Assembly (NCBI GenBank): GCA_017390475.1
Contig: JAFPBO010000004.1
Coordinates: forward strand, 1 to 64,000
DNA length: 64,000 bases
Direction of reading: 5' to 3'
Source of the DNA: Loktanella sp.
GTDB lineage: Bacteria > Pseudomonadota > Alphaproteobacteria > Rhodobacterales > Rhodobacteraceae
The notes under the pieces were generated by a model. The model did not search any database, had not been told where the DNA came from, and saw only the letters and a list, made by a program, of their open reading frames with translations. The position numbers and the translations under genes were made by a program. Shown here piece after piece: positions 36,038 through 43,948 of the stretch. Position 1 is the first letter of the stretch. Each line of letters starts with the position of its first letter.

Positions 36038-37147
36038 TTACGCGTCGCCGAGGCAATCGGCAAAGTCATCTGCCAGACGGCGCAGCAGCGCGTCATACAG
36101 ATCGGCACCGCTGTCCAGATCCACGCCAACACCGTCAATGCGAACAGTCCGCGCATCTGTGCTTTCGGTCACGACAGTCGCCCAGCGTTCGCCGATCTCG
36201 GCATCGCTGAACACGCAGACGATATCGCTTTCAGCCATCTGGTCGCGCAGGCTGGCAACCTGAGCCGGGCCCGGGGTGCGCGCATCAATGCCGGAAATTG
36301 CGCCAGCGGCGGTCAGGCCATAGCGGACTTCGAAATACTGATAGCCATCGTGGGGCAGGACATAGGCCCGACCGGCATAGGGGGCCAGCTGGCTTGCCAG
36401 CTCTGCATCCAGCTCTGTCAGGCGCGCAATCGCAGCCTCGGCATTTGCGGCATAGATGGTGGCGTTATCCGGGTCAGCCGTGCTCAACTGATCAGCAATC
36501 GCGGTCACCCAGACCTGCGCAATCGCCGGGTCAAGCCAGGCATGCGGGTCGAAATCGCCGTGATCATGGTCATGCGCATGTCCGTGATCGTCATCGTGCC
36601 CATGGTCGTCGTTATGCGCGTGACCGTGACCATCATCATGGGCGTGGCCATGATCGTCGTGCCCGTGATCGTCGTGGCCATGGTCGTCGTCATGTCCGTG
36701 GTCATCATCATGCGCATGGCCGTGGTCATCGCCATGTGCATGGTCATCATGCCCGTGATCGTCGTGATCGTCATCATGCTCTTCGGCGGCGGGTACGACG
36801 AATTGCTGGATATCGCGGATCGGCAAAGGCTCCCAGCCGGGCACATTCAGCAAGCTGACCTGCGTCGCCGACGGGGCCAGCGTGTCGATCATGTCGCTCA
36901 GCCAGGGAGTCAGGTCGGGGCCGGTCCAGAACAGGATCTCGGCCTCGCCCAATTTGCCCGCGTCGCTGGGGCGCAGCGCGAAATGATGCGGGTCGGCACC
37001 GGGGGGTAGCAGCAGATCGGGACTACCCAGATCGCCCATGACCTGTGCGGTCAGGCTGTGAACAGGCGCAAAATCGGTCATGACTTTCGGCACCTCGGCC
37101 CATGCGGCGGCGGGTACAAGACAGCAAGCGGTGAGGAGTCGAATCAT
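36038..37147 (-). CDS. znuA: Zinc ABC transporter substrate-binding protein ZnuA
   Basis: Periplasmic zinc-binding protein of the high-affinity ZnuABC uptake system. 369 aa: signal peptide MIRLLTACCLVPAAAWA, metal ligands in GADPHHFALRP and FDPHAWLDP, and an extraordinarily long His/Asp-rich loop at about residues 124-197, with alternating HD and HG pairs, that presumably gathers zinc. The DNA behind the loop is a low-complexity repeat. ATG 37147 is set by the signal peptide. Divergent from zur, with a Zur box in between. Confidence 0.95.
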   Translation of the reverse strand: MIRLLTACCLVPAAAWAEVPKVMTDFAPVHSLTAQVMGDLGSPDLLLPPGADPHHFALRPSDAGKLGEAEILFWTGPDLTPWLSDMIDTLAPSATQVSLLNVPGWEPLPIRDIQQFVVPAAEEHDDDHDDHGHDDHAHGDDHGHAHDDDHGHDDDHGHDDHGHDDHGHAHDDGHGHAHNDDHGHDDDHGHAHDHDHGDFDPHAWLDPAIAQVWVTAIADQLSTADPDNATIYAANAEAAIARLTELDAELASQLAPYAGRAYVLPHDGYQYFEVRYGLTAAGAISGIDARTPGPAQVASLRDQMAESDIVCVFSDAEIGERWATVVTESTDARTVRIDGVGVDLDSGADLYDALLRRLADDFADCLGDA

Positions 37148-37188
37148 GGTGGCAGTCCTTGTTATGGAATGGAATAAGTGATATATTT

Positions 37189-37206
37189 GAAATGTTATAA
37201 CATCAC
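37189..37206. promoter_or_regulatory. Zur operator between znuA and zur-znuCB
   Basis: ATGTTATAACAT is a perfect 12-base palindrome (37192-37203) within GAAATGTTATAACATCAC, matching the alphaproteobacterial Zur box core TGTTATAACA. It lies 42 bases before znuA and just upstream of zur, so one site can govern both directions. Confidence 0.88.
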
Positions 37207-37216
37207 AAGGCACAAC

Positions 37217-37699
37217 ATGTCCAACGACCCGATGGCCTTTGCCCGCCACGATCATGATAATTGTATCAGTGCCGCTCTGGCAGCGGCGGATGCCGCCTGC
37301 GCAGCCCGCAAGGTGAAATTGTCCCCGGTCCGCCGCAGGGTGCTGGAAATACTGCTGGAAAGCCATGTCGCGCTTGGCGCCTATGACGTGCTGGCGCGGC
37401 TGGATGCCGAAGGGCTGGGGTCCAAGCCGCCCGTTGCCTATCGTGCGCTCAGCTTTCTGGTGGAACAGGGTTTCGTTCACCGGATCGAGCGGTTGAACGC
37501 ATTCATCGCCTGTGCTCATCCCGGTGCAAACCATAACCCGGCCTTCATGATTTGCCGCAAATGCGGCACCGTGGCAGAGGCGCAGGCCAGTTCACGCTCG
37601 CTGGCACAGGCGGCGGCAGCCAATGGGTTTCAGCTGGAACAGACTGTGATCGAGGCCGAGGGGCTATGCCCTACCTGCCAGACCGGTGCCGCTGCATGA
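37217..37699 (+). CDS. zur: Fur family transcriptional repressor Zur
   Basis: Zinc-responsive repressor, 160 aa. Winged helix with KLSPVRRRVLEILLESHVALGAYDVL and PPVAYRALSFLVEQGFVHRIE, then metal site residues in HNPAFMICRKCGTV and the structural zinc knuckle CRKC...CPTC at the C-terminus. ATG 37217 with AAGG upstream; earlier in-frame starts would lie across the operator. Overlaps znuC by ATGA. Autoregulation through the adjacent Zur box is expected. Confidence 0.93.
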   Translation: MSNDPMAFARHDHDNCISAALAAADAACAARKVKLSPVRRRVLEILLESHVALGAYDVLARLDAEGLGSKPPVAYRALSFLVEQGFVHRIERLNAFIACAHPGANHNPAFMICRKCGTVAEAQASSRSLAQAAAANGFQLEQTVIEAEGLCPTCQTGAAA

Positions 37700-38427
37700 G
37701 CCTGATCGACGCGCGCCACATCAACTTTGCCCATGGCGGCAAAGGGGTCTTGCAGAATGTCAGCATGACCCTGGAACCCGGCGAGATCGTCACGATCGTC
37801 GGGCCGAACGGGTCCGGCAAATCCACCCTGCTGCGCCTGCTGATCGGTGCCTTGCAACCGCAAAAGGGCAAGGTGATCCGTCAGAAAGGTCTGCGCATCG
37901 GTTACGTGCCGCAGAAGCTGCATATCGACCCGACCCTGCCGATCACCGTGGCGCGGTTTCTGAACCTGCCGAAAGCAGTACCTGCTGCTGACGCTGCTGC
38001 CGCCTTGCGCGCGGCGGGTGTGGCGGGGCTGGACCGCCAGCAAATGTCGCAGCTGTCCGGCGGGCAGTTTCAGCGCGTTCTGCTGGCGCGCGCGATCCTT
38101 GCCAAACCGCATGTGCTGATGCTGGACGAGGCGACACAGGGGCTGGATCAGCCCGGATCGGCGGCCTTCTATCGCCAGATCGCGGCCGTCCGGCAGGATC
38201 TGGGCTGTGCGGTGCTGATGGTCAGCCATGAATTGCACGTGGTGATGAGCGCCTCTGACAGGGTGATCTGCCTGAACGGCCATATCTGTTGCGAAGGCAC
38301 GCCAGAGGTGGTGTCAGCCGCCCCCGCCTATCGCGAATTGTTCGGTACCGGGACCGGCGGCGCGCTGGCGCTTTATCGCCATGATCACGATCATGGCCAC
38401 GATCACCATCATGAGGCGGCGGAATAA
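37696..38427 (+). CDS. znuC: Zinc ABC transporter ATP-binding protein ZnuC
   Basis: 243 aa ABC ATPase with Walker A GPNGSGKST, signature LSGGQFQRVLLARAIL and Walker B VLMLDEATQGLD, followed by the switch histidine in VSHELHVVMSA. The C-terminal tail is His/Asp-rich (RHDHDHGHDHHHEAAE), an unusual feature for an ATPase that may bind zinc on the cytoplasmic side. The start overlaps the zur stop; the stop TAATG overlaps the znuB start. Confidence 0.95.
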   Translation: MSLIDARHINFAHGGKGVLQNVSMTLEPGEIVTIVGPNGSGKSTLLRLLIGALQPQKGKVIRQKGLRIGYVPQKLHIDPTLPITVARFLNLPKAVPAADAAAALRAAGVAGLDRQQMSQLSGGQFQRVLLARAILAKPHVLMLDEATQGLDQPGSAAFYRQIAAVRQDLGCAVLMVSHELHVVMSASDRVICLNGHICCEGTPEVVSAAPAYRELFGTGTGGALALYRHDHDHGHDHHHEAAE

Positions 38428-39224
38428 TGCTGGACGATTTTCTGGTGCGTGCCGCGCTCGCCGCTGTGGGCACCGCTGTGGCGGCGGGCTTGCTGGGTTG
38501 TTTCGTGGTCTGGCGGCGGATGGCCTATTTCGGCGATGCCACTGCCCATGCTGCCGTGCTGGGTGTGGCGATGGCGCTGCTGTTCGGCACCTCGATCACG
38601 CTGGGCGTGGCGGTCGTGGCGCTGGGCATGGCGGTGCTGATCCATGCGCTCACCGGGCAGGGGGTCGCGGTCGATACGATCCTGGGTGTGCTGGCGCATG
38701 GCGCGCTGGCCTTGGGGCTGGTCGCCGTCACGCTGGTGCCGGGGCAAAGGATCGACCTTGATGCCTATCTGTTCGGCGATGTGCTGAGCGTGACCCGCCA
38801 TGATCTGGCGGTGATCTGGGGCGGCGGGGCCTTGCTGATCGGCGTGCTCTGGTGGCAATGGTCGGCGATGCTGACCGCGACATTGAATCCCGATCTGGCC
38901 TTTGCTGCCGGGATCAACCCGCGCCGCCAGCAATTGATCCTGACCGTGCTGGTCGCTGCCGTCGTCGCCGTGGCGATCAAGGTCGTGGGGGCCTTGCTGA
39001 TCACCGCCTTGCTGATCATCCCCGCTGCCTCTGCCCGCGGTTTTGCCCGCACGCCGGAACGTATGGCGTTTTTTGCGATGGGGATCGGGGCGTTGTCGGC
39101 CTTGGGCGGGCTGCGGCTGGCCGTGATCTTTGACACTCAGGTCGGTCCGTCGATCATCTGCGTCGCCGTCGCGATCTTTGCGGTCAGCATGGTTGCGAGG
39201 CAATTGCCACTCTTGCGCGTATAG
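38427..39224 (+). CDS. znuB: Zinc ABC transporter permease ZnuB
   Basis: 265 aa integral membrane permease with about eight helices. Features of the ABC-3 family are visible: FVVWRRMAYFGDATAHAAVLG at the N-terminus and KVVGALLITALLIIPAASAR in the middle, the ATPase-contacting loop. It completes zur-znuC-znuB. One-base overlap with znuC implies coupling. Confidence 0.95.
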   Translation: MLDDFLVRAALAAVGTAVAAGLLGCFVVWRRMAYFGDATAHAAVLGVAMALLFGTSITLGVAVVALGMAVLIHALTGQGVAVDTILGVLAHGALALGLVAVTLVPGQRIDLDAYLFGDVLSVTRHDLAVIWGGGALLIGVLWWQWSAMLTATLNPDLAFAAGINPRRQQLILTVLVAAVVAVAIKVVGALLITALLIIPAASARGFARTPERMAFFAMGIGALSALGGLRLAVIFDTQVGPSIICVAVAIFAVSMVARQLPLLRV

Positions 39225-39300
39225 GACGGTGCGGCGCGGCGTTTCGTCCATTGTAATCGCCGCTGCGCAGCATAGTTTGTATGGCAAGGGGGACGCTGGC

Positions 39301-39609
39301 ATGACACAGGATGACGAACCTAATCTGATGCAGCTTTATCTGCGCCATTGCGCCGTGGGTTTCGTGGCGGCGGCGGTTTTTGTCACAATGCTGTTGTTTT
39401 ACGATATTGGGGGATTGGGTCGGTTGGTGGCCGGGTCGGATATCGGCTGGTTAGCGGTTTTCCTGTTGTGGTTCTTTCACGGCACGGTCTTTGGTGGCGT
39501 GCAATTTGCCGTGTCAGTCATGCTGGATGCGCAGGACGATGATGACGACGATCATCACGGCGGCCGGATGATTCCAATCCGCGTCACCGTGCGATCACGG
39601 CAGCGTTAA
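39301..39609 (+). CDS. Small two-helix membrane protein, unknown function
   Basis: 102 aa. Two hydrophobic helices (HCAVGFVAAAVFVTMLLFY and IGWLAVFLLWFFHGTVFGGV), then an acidic-histidine patch DDDDDDHHGG and a basic tail RVTVRSRQR. It resembles small conserved Rhodobacteraceae membrane proteins. It lies downstream of znuB with a 76-base gap; the DDDDDDHH patch could suit metal binding, but this is inference. Confidence 0.65.
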   Translation: MTQDDEPNLMQLYLRHCAVGFVAAAVFVTMLLFYDIGGLGRLVAGSDIGWLAVFLLWFFHGTVFGGVQFAVSVMLDAQDDDDDDHHGGRMIPIRVTVRSRQR

Positions 39610-39611
39610 GC

Positions 39612-39776
39612 GACGGGCACCACCTCTGCCGTAGCGGTAGCTAATCCCGAGGACCTGTTTTTACAGGTGGGCACCAGATAGACTGACCAGGGTCAGAACA
39701 GAGCCAGCTCCCTCGGAGTTGCTTAAGGCCACTGGATTTGTACCGATGGTATACGAGCAGCGCAGAAGTCCCGTCA
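39612..39776 (+). ncRNA. Candidate structured RNA upstream of mmcB
   Basis: About 165 bases without coding signal. GACGGG (39612-39617) and CCCGTC, ending near 39775, can close a multi-hairpin structure. Inside are TGCCG/CGGTA, ACCTGT/ACAGGT (loop TTTT), CTGACC/GGTCAG, AGCTCC/GGAGTT and GTACC/GGTAT. Five short well-paired hairpins in a row exceed what I would expect by chance. No match to SAM, TPP, cobalamin, 6S, SRP or tmRNA patterns was recognised. Alternative: fortuitous pairing in spacer DNA. Confidence 0.4.
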
Positions 39777-39838
39777 CCAGTTGAGATAGGCGCGTGCGGG
39801 GCAAAGGACAAGTGGCCCCGTCAGAGGGATTGCAATTT

Positions 39839-39853
39839 GTTCATCCTTTGTTC
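39839..39853 (+). promoter_or_regulatory. LexA (SOS) box upstream of mmcB
   Basis: GTTC-ATCCTTT-GTTC is the alphaproteobacterial SOS operator GTTC-N7-GTTC, placed eleven bases before the mmcB start codon. mmcB is a known LexA-controlled gene in Caulobacter, which supports the call. Confidence 0.88.
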
Positions 39854-39864
39854 ATGGTCGCGTC

Positions 39865-40317
39865 ATGCAATTGCCCGACACACCTCTGCAACCCGGCCAT
39901 TTACTGGCGCGTGGAATCTGCCGCCATTTGCGCGGCCATGATTTTGTGTCTGTGGTGGAGCTGGTGCCTGCGCGCGGGCTGCGCGTTGATGTCATGGCTT
40001 TGGGGCCAAAGGGCGAAATCTGGATCGTCGAATGCAAATCCAGCCGCGCCGATTTCATGACTGATCATAAATGGCAGCATTATCTGGATTGGTGCGATCA
40101 GTTTTTCTGGGCGGTGGACAGCAATTTCCCGACCGAATTGCTGCCCGATGAAACCGGGCTGATCCTCGCCGATGGCTATGATGCCGAAATCATCCGCCAC
40201 GGCCCCGAAAGTCGCCTGCCACCGGCCCGGCGCAAGGCGATCACGCAGAAATTCGCCCGCCATGCCGCGATCCGCGCGCAGATGGCGCGCGATCCGGGCT
40301 TTGTTACCGCTTTTTGA
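39865..40317 (+). CDS. mmcB: DNA repair putative endonuclease MmcB
   Basis: 150 aa of the MmcB family (mitomycin C resistance). The core VVELVPARGLRVDVMALGPKGEIWIVECKSS contains the Asp and ExK residues of a PD-(D/E)xK-type nuclease fold (RVDV, IVECK). Tail KAITQKFARHAAIRAQM is helical. Directly preceded by an SOS box, so it should be induced by DNA damage. Converges with the DUF6324-like gene, overlapping by 14 bases. Confidence 0.88.
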   Translation: MQLPDTPLQPGHLLARGICRHLRGHDFVSVVELVPARGLRVDVMALGPKGEIWIVECKSSRADFMTDHKWQHYLDWCDQFFWAVDSNFPTELLPDETGLILADGYDAEIIRHGPESRLPPARRKAITQKFARHAAIRAQMARDPGFVTAF

Positions 40318-40495
40318 CGGCGCGCGCTGCCATGGCGGCAGCGCGGATCTCATCGGCGATTTCTTCGGCTTCTTCGGGTTCGAAATCCATCGGGATCTCG
40401 GTGCTGCCGGCTTCGACGAAAATACGGACCATGCCCAATTCGGTCGGGCCGATCTGCATATTGGCTTCGATATCGCGTTCGTTGTTGATACCCAT
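40304..40495 (-). CDS. DUF6324-like small protein
   Basis: 63 aa starting MGINNERDIEANMQIGPTEL, acidic in the centre (DFEPEEAEEIADEIRAAAMAA) with a basic end RAVKKR. I recall it as a short conserved Rhodobacteraceae protein annotated as DUF6324; the family number is from memory. ATG 40495 has GGAAG upstream on the minus strand. Its 3' end overlaps mmcB. Confidence 0.6.
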   Translation of the reverse strand: MGINNERDIEANMQIGPTELGMVRIFVEAGSTEIPMDFEPEEAEEIADEIRAAAMAARAVKKR

Positions 40496-40620
40496 GATGT
40501 TCTTCCTTGCTGATCTGATCCTGCCTACAGCCTGCGGCAATCGCTTGGCAAGGGCATCTGCGGAAAAGCCCCGCCAAGGCCTTGCAATCATCCACCCATG
40601 CGGCTAAATCCCCCGACAGT

Positions 40621-40697
40621 GCCGCCTTAGCTCAGTTGGTTAGAGCGCTTGATTGTGGATCAAGAGGTCGCTGGTTCGAGACCAGCAGGTGGTACCA
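40621..40697 (+). tRNA. tRNA-His (GTG anticodon), lacking encoded G-1
   Basis: 77-base cloverleaf. Acceptor GCCGCCT pairs with AGGTGGT; D-arm GCTCAGTTGGTTAGAGC; anticodon stem CTTGA/TCAAG with loop TTGTGGA (anticodon at 40675-40677 is not the site; it lies at 40655-40657); T-arm GCTGG/CCAGC with loop TTCGAGA; encoded CCA. The base before G1 is T, not the usual G-1, the discriminator is A73 and the first pair is G1-U72. This is the alphaproteobacterial tRNA-His variant. Confidence 0.95.
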
Positions 40698-40734
40698 CCC
40701 CCTTTTCAGGCCGCAGATGTTGACGGAGACGCAG

Positions 40735-41766
40735 ATGGGGCCGACCCAAATTACCTTTACCATCGGTGCAAACCCGGCCCCCCGGCTGGACAAGGCGCTT
40801 GGCCGCGATGTGCCGGAAGATGCGGCGCTGAGCCGGTCGCGCCTGGCGCGGCTGATCGCGGATGGCGCCGTGATGGTGGATGGCACTGTCATCACCGACC
40901 CGCGCTTTCGGATTGCCGAAGGGGCAGAGGTGGAAGTCACCGTCGAGGTCGCTGTTGAGAGCCATATCGGCGCGGAAGATATCGCACTTGAGATTGTCTA
41001 TGAAGATGACGATCTGGTCGTGATCAACAAACCTGCGGGCATGGTCGTCCATCCCGCGCCCGGCACGCCGGGTGGCACTTTGGTCAATGCGCTGATCCAT
41101 CATTGCGGGGACAGCCTGTCCGGTGTCGGCGGGCTGAAACGTCCCGGCATCGTGCATCGGATCGACAAAGACACATCCGGCCTGCTGGTCGTGGCCAAAT
41201 CCGACCGTGCGCATCATCATCTGGCCGATCAATTCGCTGCCCATACCGTTGCGCGCCGATATGTCGCTGTGTGTTACGGTGTGCCGGATGCCAATGATCC
41301 GCGTTTGCACGGGATCAAGGGCACCTCATTTGAGCCCGGAAATATTCTGAAAATCCAGACAATGCTGGGCCGCCACCGGACTGACCGGCAGCGGCAGGCG
41401 GTGTCTTTCACCGCAGGCCGCCATGCCGTGACACGGGCGCGGATTCTTGCACCGCTCGGCATGCCGCCCGTCGCCGCCTTCATCGAATGCTGGCTGGAAA
41501 CCGGGCGGACCCATCAGATTCGCGTTCATATGGCACATTGCGGCCATGCGCTGATCGGCGATCCGACCTATGGCGGGCGGCGCAAAATGTCACCCAAGGC
41601 GATCGGCGACGCGGGTGTGACGGCCGTGGCGGAATTCCCCCGGCAGGCGCTGCATGCGGCGTCTTTGGGTTTTGAACACCCCGTCACCGGTGAATTTATG
41701 GAATTCGAGGCGCCTTTGCCTGCGGATATGCATGATTTGTTAACGGCTCTGGGTGTTACAATCTGA
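40735..41766 (+). CDS. RluA/RluD family pseudouridine synthase
   Basis: 343 aa. An N-terminal S4 domain (LSRSRLARLIADGAVMVDG) is followed by the catalytic domain with HRIDKDTSGLLVVAK, whose Asp is catalytic, KPAGMVVHPAPG and the C-terminal GRTHQIRVHMAHCGHALIGD. Best fit is RluD (23S rRNA 1911/1915/1917), but RluA-type paralogs exist. ATG 40735 is set by GGAG six bases upstream. It lies right after tRNA-His. Confidence 0.92.
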   Translation: MGPTQITFTIGANPAPRLDKALGRDVPEDAALSRSRLARLIADGAVMVDGTVITDPRFRIAEGAEVEVTVEVAVESHIGAEDIALEIVYEDDDLVVINKPAGMVVHPAPGTPGGTLVNALIHHCGDSLSGVGGLKRPGIVHRIDKDTSGLLVVAKSDRAHHHLADQFAAHTVARRYVAVCYGVPDANDPRLHGIKGTSFEPGNILKIQTMLGRHRTDRQRQAVSFTAGRHAVTRARILAPLGMPPVAAFIECWLETGRTHQIRVHMAHCGHALIGDPTYGGRRKMSPKAIGDAGVTAVAEFPRQALHAASLGFEHPVTGEFMEFEAPLPADMHDLLTALGVTI

Positions 41767-41860
41767 GGCTGCGGATCGCATGTGCGTGAATGCACGTAAA
41801 GTTCACTCGTCAAACTGAACCGAATGGTTCAATCTGCGTTTACCACTGAAGGCCAGATGA

Positions 41861-41888
41861 CTTGACAGATGCGGCACGACGCCCATAT
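41861..41888 (+). promoter_or_regulatory. Candidate RpoH-type promoter of rpoH
   Basis: CTTGAC (41861-41866), 16 bases, CCATAT (41883-41888). This fits the alphaproteobacterial sigma-32 pattern (CTTG ... CCATAT) and also a TTGACA housekeeping -35. It lies about 40 bases before the rpoH GTG and suggests heat-shock or autogenous transcription. Confidence 0.5.
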
Positions 41889-41926
41889 CCATGTTAAGCC
41901 TTTATACATAACGGAGGGCAAGAACA

Positions 41927-42823
41927 GTGAGCGACTATAAGAATTTACCAGCCCCAACGCCGGAGGGCGGGCTGAACCGCTATATGCAGGAAATCCGCAA
42001 GTTCCCCATGCTGGAACCGGAAGAAGAATATATGCTGGCCAAACGCTGGGTGGACCATGAGGACACCGAGGCCGCGCATAAGATGGTGACATCGCACCTG
42101 CGTCTGGCGGCAAAGATCGCCATGGGTTACCGCGGTTACGGCCTGCCGCAGGCCGAAGTGATTTCAGAGGCGAATGTCGGCCTGATGCAGGCGGTCAAAC
42201 GTTTTGACCCAGAAAAGGGTTTCCGGCTGGCGACCTATGCGATGTGGTGGATCCGCGCCTCGATCCAGGAATATATCCTGCGGTCATGGTCCTTGGTGAA
42301 AATGGGCACGACATCGGCACAGAAAAAACTGTTCTTCAACCTGCGCAAGGCGAAAAACCGCATTGGCGCGCTGGAAGAAGGCGATCTGCGCCCCGAAAAC
42401 GTCAAACAGATCGCGACTGATCTGGGCGTGACCGAGGATGAGGTGATCTCGATGAACCGCCGCATGTCGGGCGGTGATGCTTCGCTGAACGCGCAGATCG
42501 GCTCTGATGGTGAAGGGTCGATGCAATGGCAGGATTGGCTGGAAGATGACAGCGCCAATACCGCCGCAGATTATGAAGAGCATGACGAGCTTGACGCCCG
42601 CCGCGCGCTGCTGGCAGAGGCGATGACTGTCCTGAACGACCGCGAACGCGATATTCTGGTGCAGCGTCGGCTGGCAGATGAAACCATCACGCTGGAAGAT
42701 CTCAGCGCGCAATATGACGTCAGCCGCGAGCGGATTCGCCAGATCGAGGTGCGCGCCTTTGAAAAGCTGCAGGCGCGGATGCAGGAACTGGCGCGTGACA
42801 AAGGGATGCTGGGCGCCGCCTGA
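41927..42823 (+). CDS. rpoH: RNA polymerase sigma factor RpoH (sigma-32)
   Basis: Heat-shock sigma factor, 298 aa. Regions 2.1-2.4 include LRLAAKIAMGYRGYGLP and FRLATYAMWWIRASIQEYIL; the RpoH box QKKLFFNLRK is present. Region 4.2 is LEDLSAQYDVSRERIRQIEVRAFEKLQ. GTG start with ACGGAGGG upstream. Alphaproteobacteria often carry two rpoH genes; only this one is in the window. A strong terminator follows. Confidence 0.97.
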   Translation: MSDYKNLPAPTPEGGLNRYMQEIRKFPMLEPEEEYMLAKRWVDHEDTEAAHKMVTSHLRLAAKIAMGYRGYGLPQAEVISEANVGLMQAVKRFDPEKGFRLATYAMWWIRASIQEYILRSWSLVKMGTTSAQKKLFFNLRKAKNRIGALEEGDLRPENVKQIATDLGVTEDEVISMNRRMSGGDASLNAQIGSDGEGSMQWQDWLEDDSANTAADYEEHDELDARRALLAEAMTVLNDRERDILVQRRLADETITLEDLSAQYDVSRERIRQIEVRAFEKLQARMQELARDKGMLGAA

Positions 42824-42850
42824 ATGTCCCGGCCGCGCCTTGCGCCGATT

Positions 42851-42880
42851 ATCCCCGCCGGAGCCTCCGGCGGGGATTTT
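42851..42880 (+). terminator. Intrinsic terminator of rpoH
   Basis: ATCCCCGCCGGA pairs perfectly with TCCGGCGGGGAT around GCC and runs into TTTT. It contains the GCCTCCGGCGGGGAT core of the post-gene repeat. Confidence 0.85.
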
Positions 42881-42959
42881 GCATGGAACATCCGAAAATA
42901 GCCGTGGCTTTGCAGCGTAGGTAGCGCTAACATTTCTCTCAACAAAGGGAGAGAGAGTA

Positions 42960-43931
42960 ATGACACCAATCCGTTGGGGTATTCTGGGGGCCGCGAATTT
43001 CGCCCGTCAACATATGGCACCAGCTATCCATGCCGCAAAAGGGGCCGAGCTTGCCGCGCTGGCGACATCCAGCCCGGACAAGGCAGCGGGCTTTGCCGCT
43101 TTTGCACCGGGGCTGCGGGTTCATGACAGCTATGATGCGCTGCTGGCTGATCCTGAAATCGATGCGGTCTATATCCCGCTGCCGAACCATCTGCATGTTG
43201 AATGGTCGCTCAAGGCGCTGGCCGCAGGCAAGCCGGTGTTGTGCGAAAAACCGATGGGGCTGAATGCGTCCGATTATGACAAGCTGATCGCCGGGCGCGA
43301 CAAGGCGGGCCTGCTTGCGGCAGAGGCGTTCATGATCGTGCATCACCCGCAATTCATCCGCGCCCGCGAATTGGTGCAGGGTGGTGCCATCGGCAAGCTG
43401 ATCCATGTGGATGCGGTTTTCAGCTTCAATAATGGCGGCGACGCCGAAAATATCCGCAACCGCCCCGAAACCGCAGGCGGTGCGTTGCGCGATATCGGCG
43501 TCTATGTGATGGGGGCTGCGCGTTTCGTGACCGGGCAGGAACCTGTGGCGGTGCCTTTCGCCAATCTGCGGCTGGAAAACGATGTCGATGTCTTTGCACA
43601 GATCGCCGGGCAATTCGCCAATTTCAGCTATTCCGCCGTCGTATCGATGCGGATGCAGCCGCGCCAGCAGATCTCCTTTCACGGCGACAAAGGCGTGCTG
43701 ACCCTGACCTGCCCGTTTAACGCCAATGTCTTTGATCTGGCACAGCTGTCGCTGGATACCGGCGGTTCAGTCAGTTTTGAACGCTGGCCGGGGATCAATC
43801 ACTATATCCTGCAGGTCGAAAATTTCGGCAAGACGATCCGGGGCGAGGCGGATTATCCCTGCCCGCTGGAATTTTCACGCGGCACGCAGGTGATGATGGA
43901 TATGGTCTTTGCTGCGGGCGCGCAAAGCTAG
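42960..43931 (+). CDS. Gfo/Idh/MocA family oxidoreductase
   Basis: 323 aa NAD(P)-dependent sugar dehydrogenase-like protein. The nucleotide-binding start is RWGILGAANFARQHMAPAI, followed by the EKP motif (GKPVLCEKPMG) with the catalytic Lys, and a C-terminal alpha/beta domain with GGALRDIGVYVMGAARF. ATG 42960 has GGGAGAG upstream. The substrate is unknown; no sugar transport genes are adjacent. Confidence 0.92.
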   Translation: MTPIRWGILGAANFARQHMAPAIHAAKGAELAALATSSPDKAAGFAAFAPGLRVHDSYDALLADPEIDAVYIPLPNHLHVEWSLKALAAGKPVLCEKPMGLNASDYDKLIAGRDKAGLLAAEAFMIVHHPQFIRARELVQGGAIGKLIHVDAVFSFNNGGDAENIRNRPETAGGALRDIGVYVMGAARFVTGQEPVAVPFANLRLENDVDVFAQIAGQFANFSYSAVVSMRMQPRQQISFHGDKGVLTLTCPFNANVFDLAQLSLDTGGSVSFERWPGINHYILQVENFGKTIRGEADYPCPLEFSRGTQVMMDMVFAAGAQS

Positions 43932-43948
43932 ACCGCGCGCCCTTTGCT

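Noticed and set aside
36550-36780. CRISPR-like or satellite repeat in the znuA region
   Set aside because: The repetition comes from His/Asp codons of an intact reading frame; there are no regular spacers.
37178-37216. GTG start for zur at 37178
   Set aside because: It would place the coding region across the Zur operator and adds residues absent from the family.
39612-39776. 6S RNA, SRP RNA or tmRNA identity for the mmcB-upstream RNA
   Set aside because: The expected long central bubble of 6S, the SRP GGAA tetraloop helix and the tmRNA tag/acceptor are all missing.
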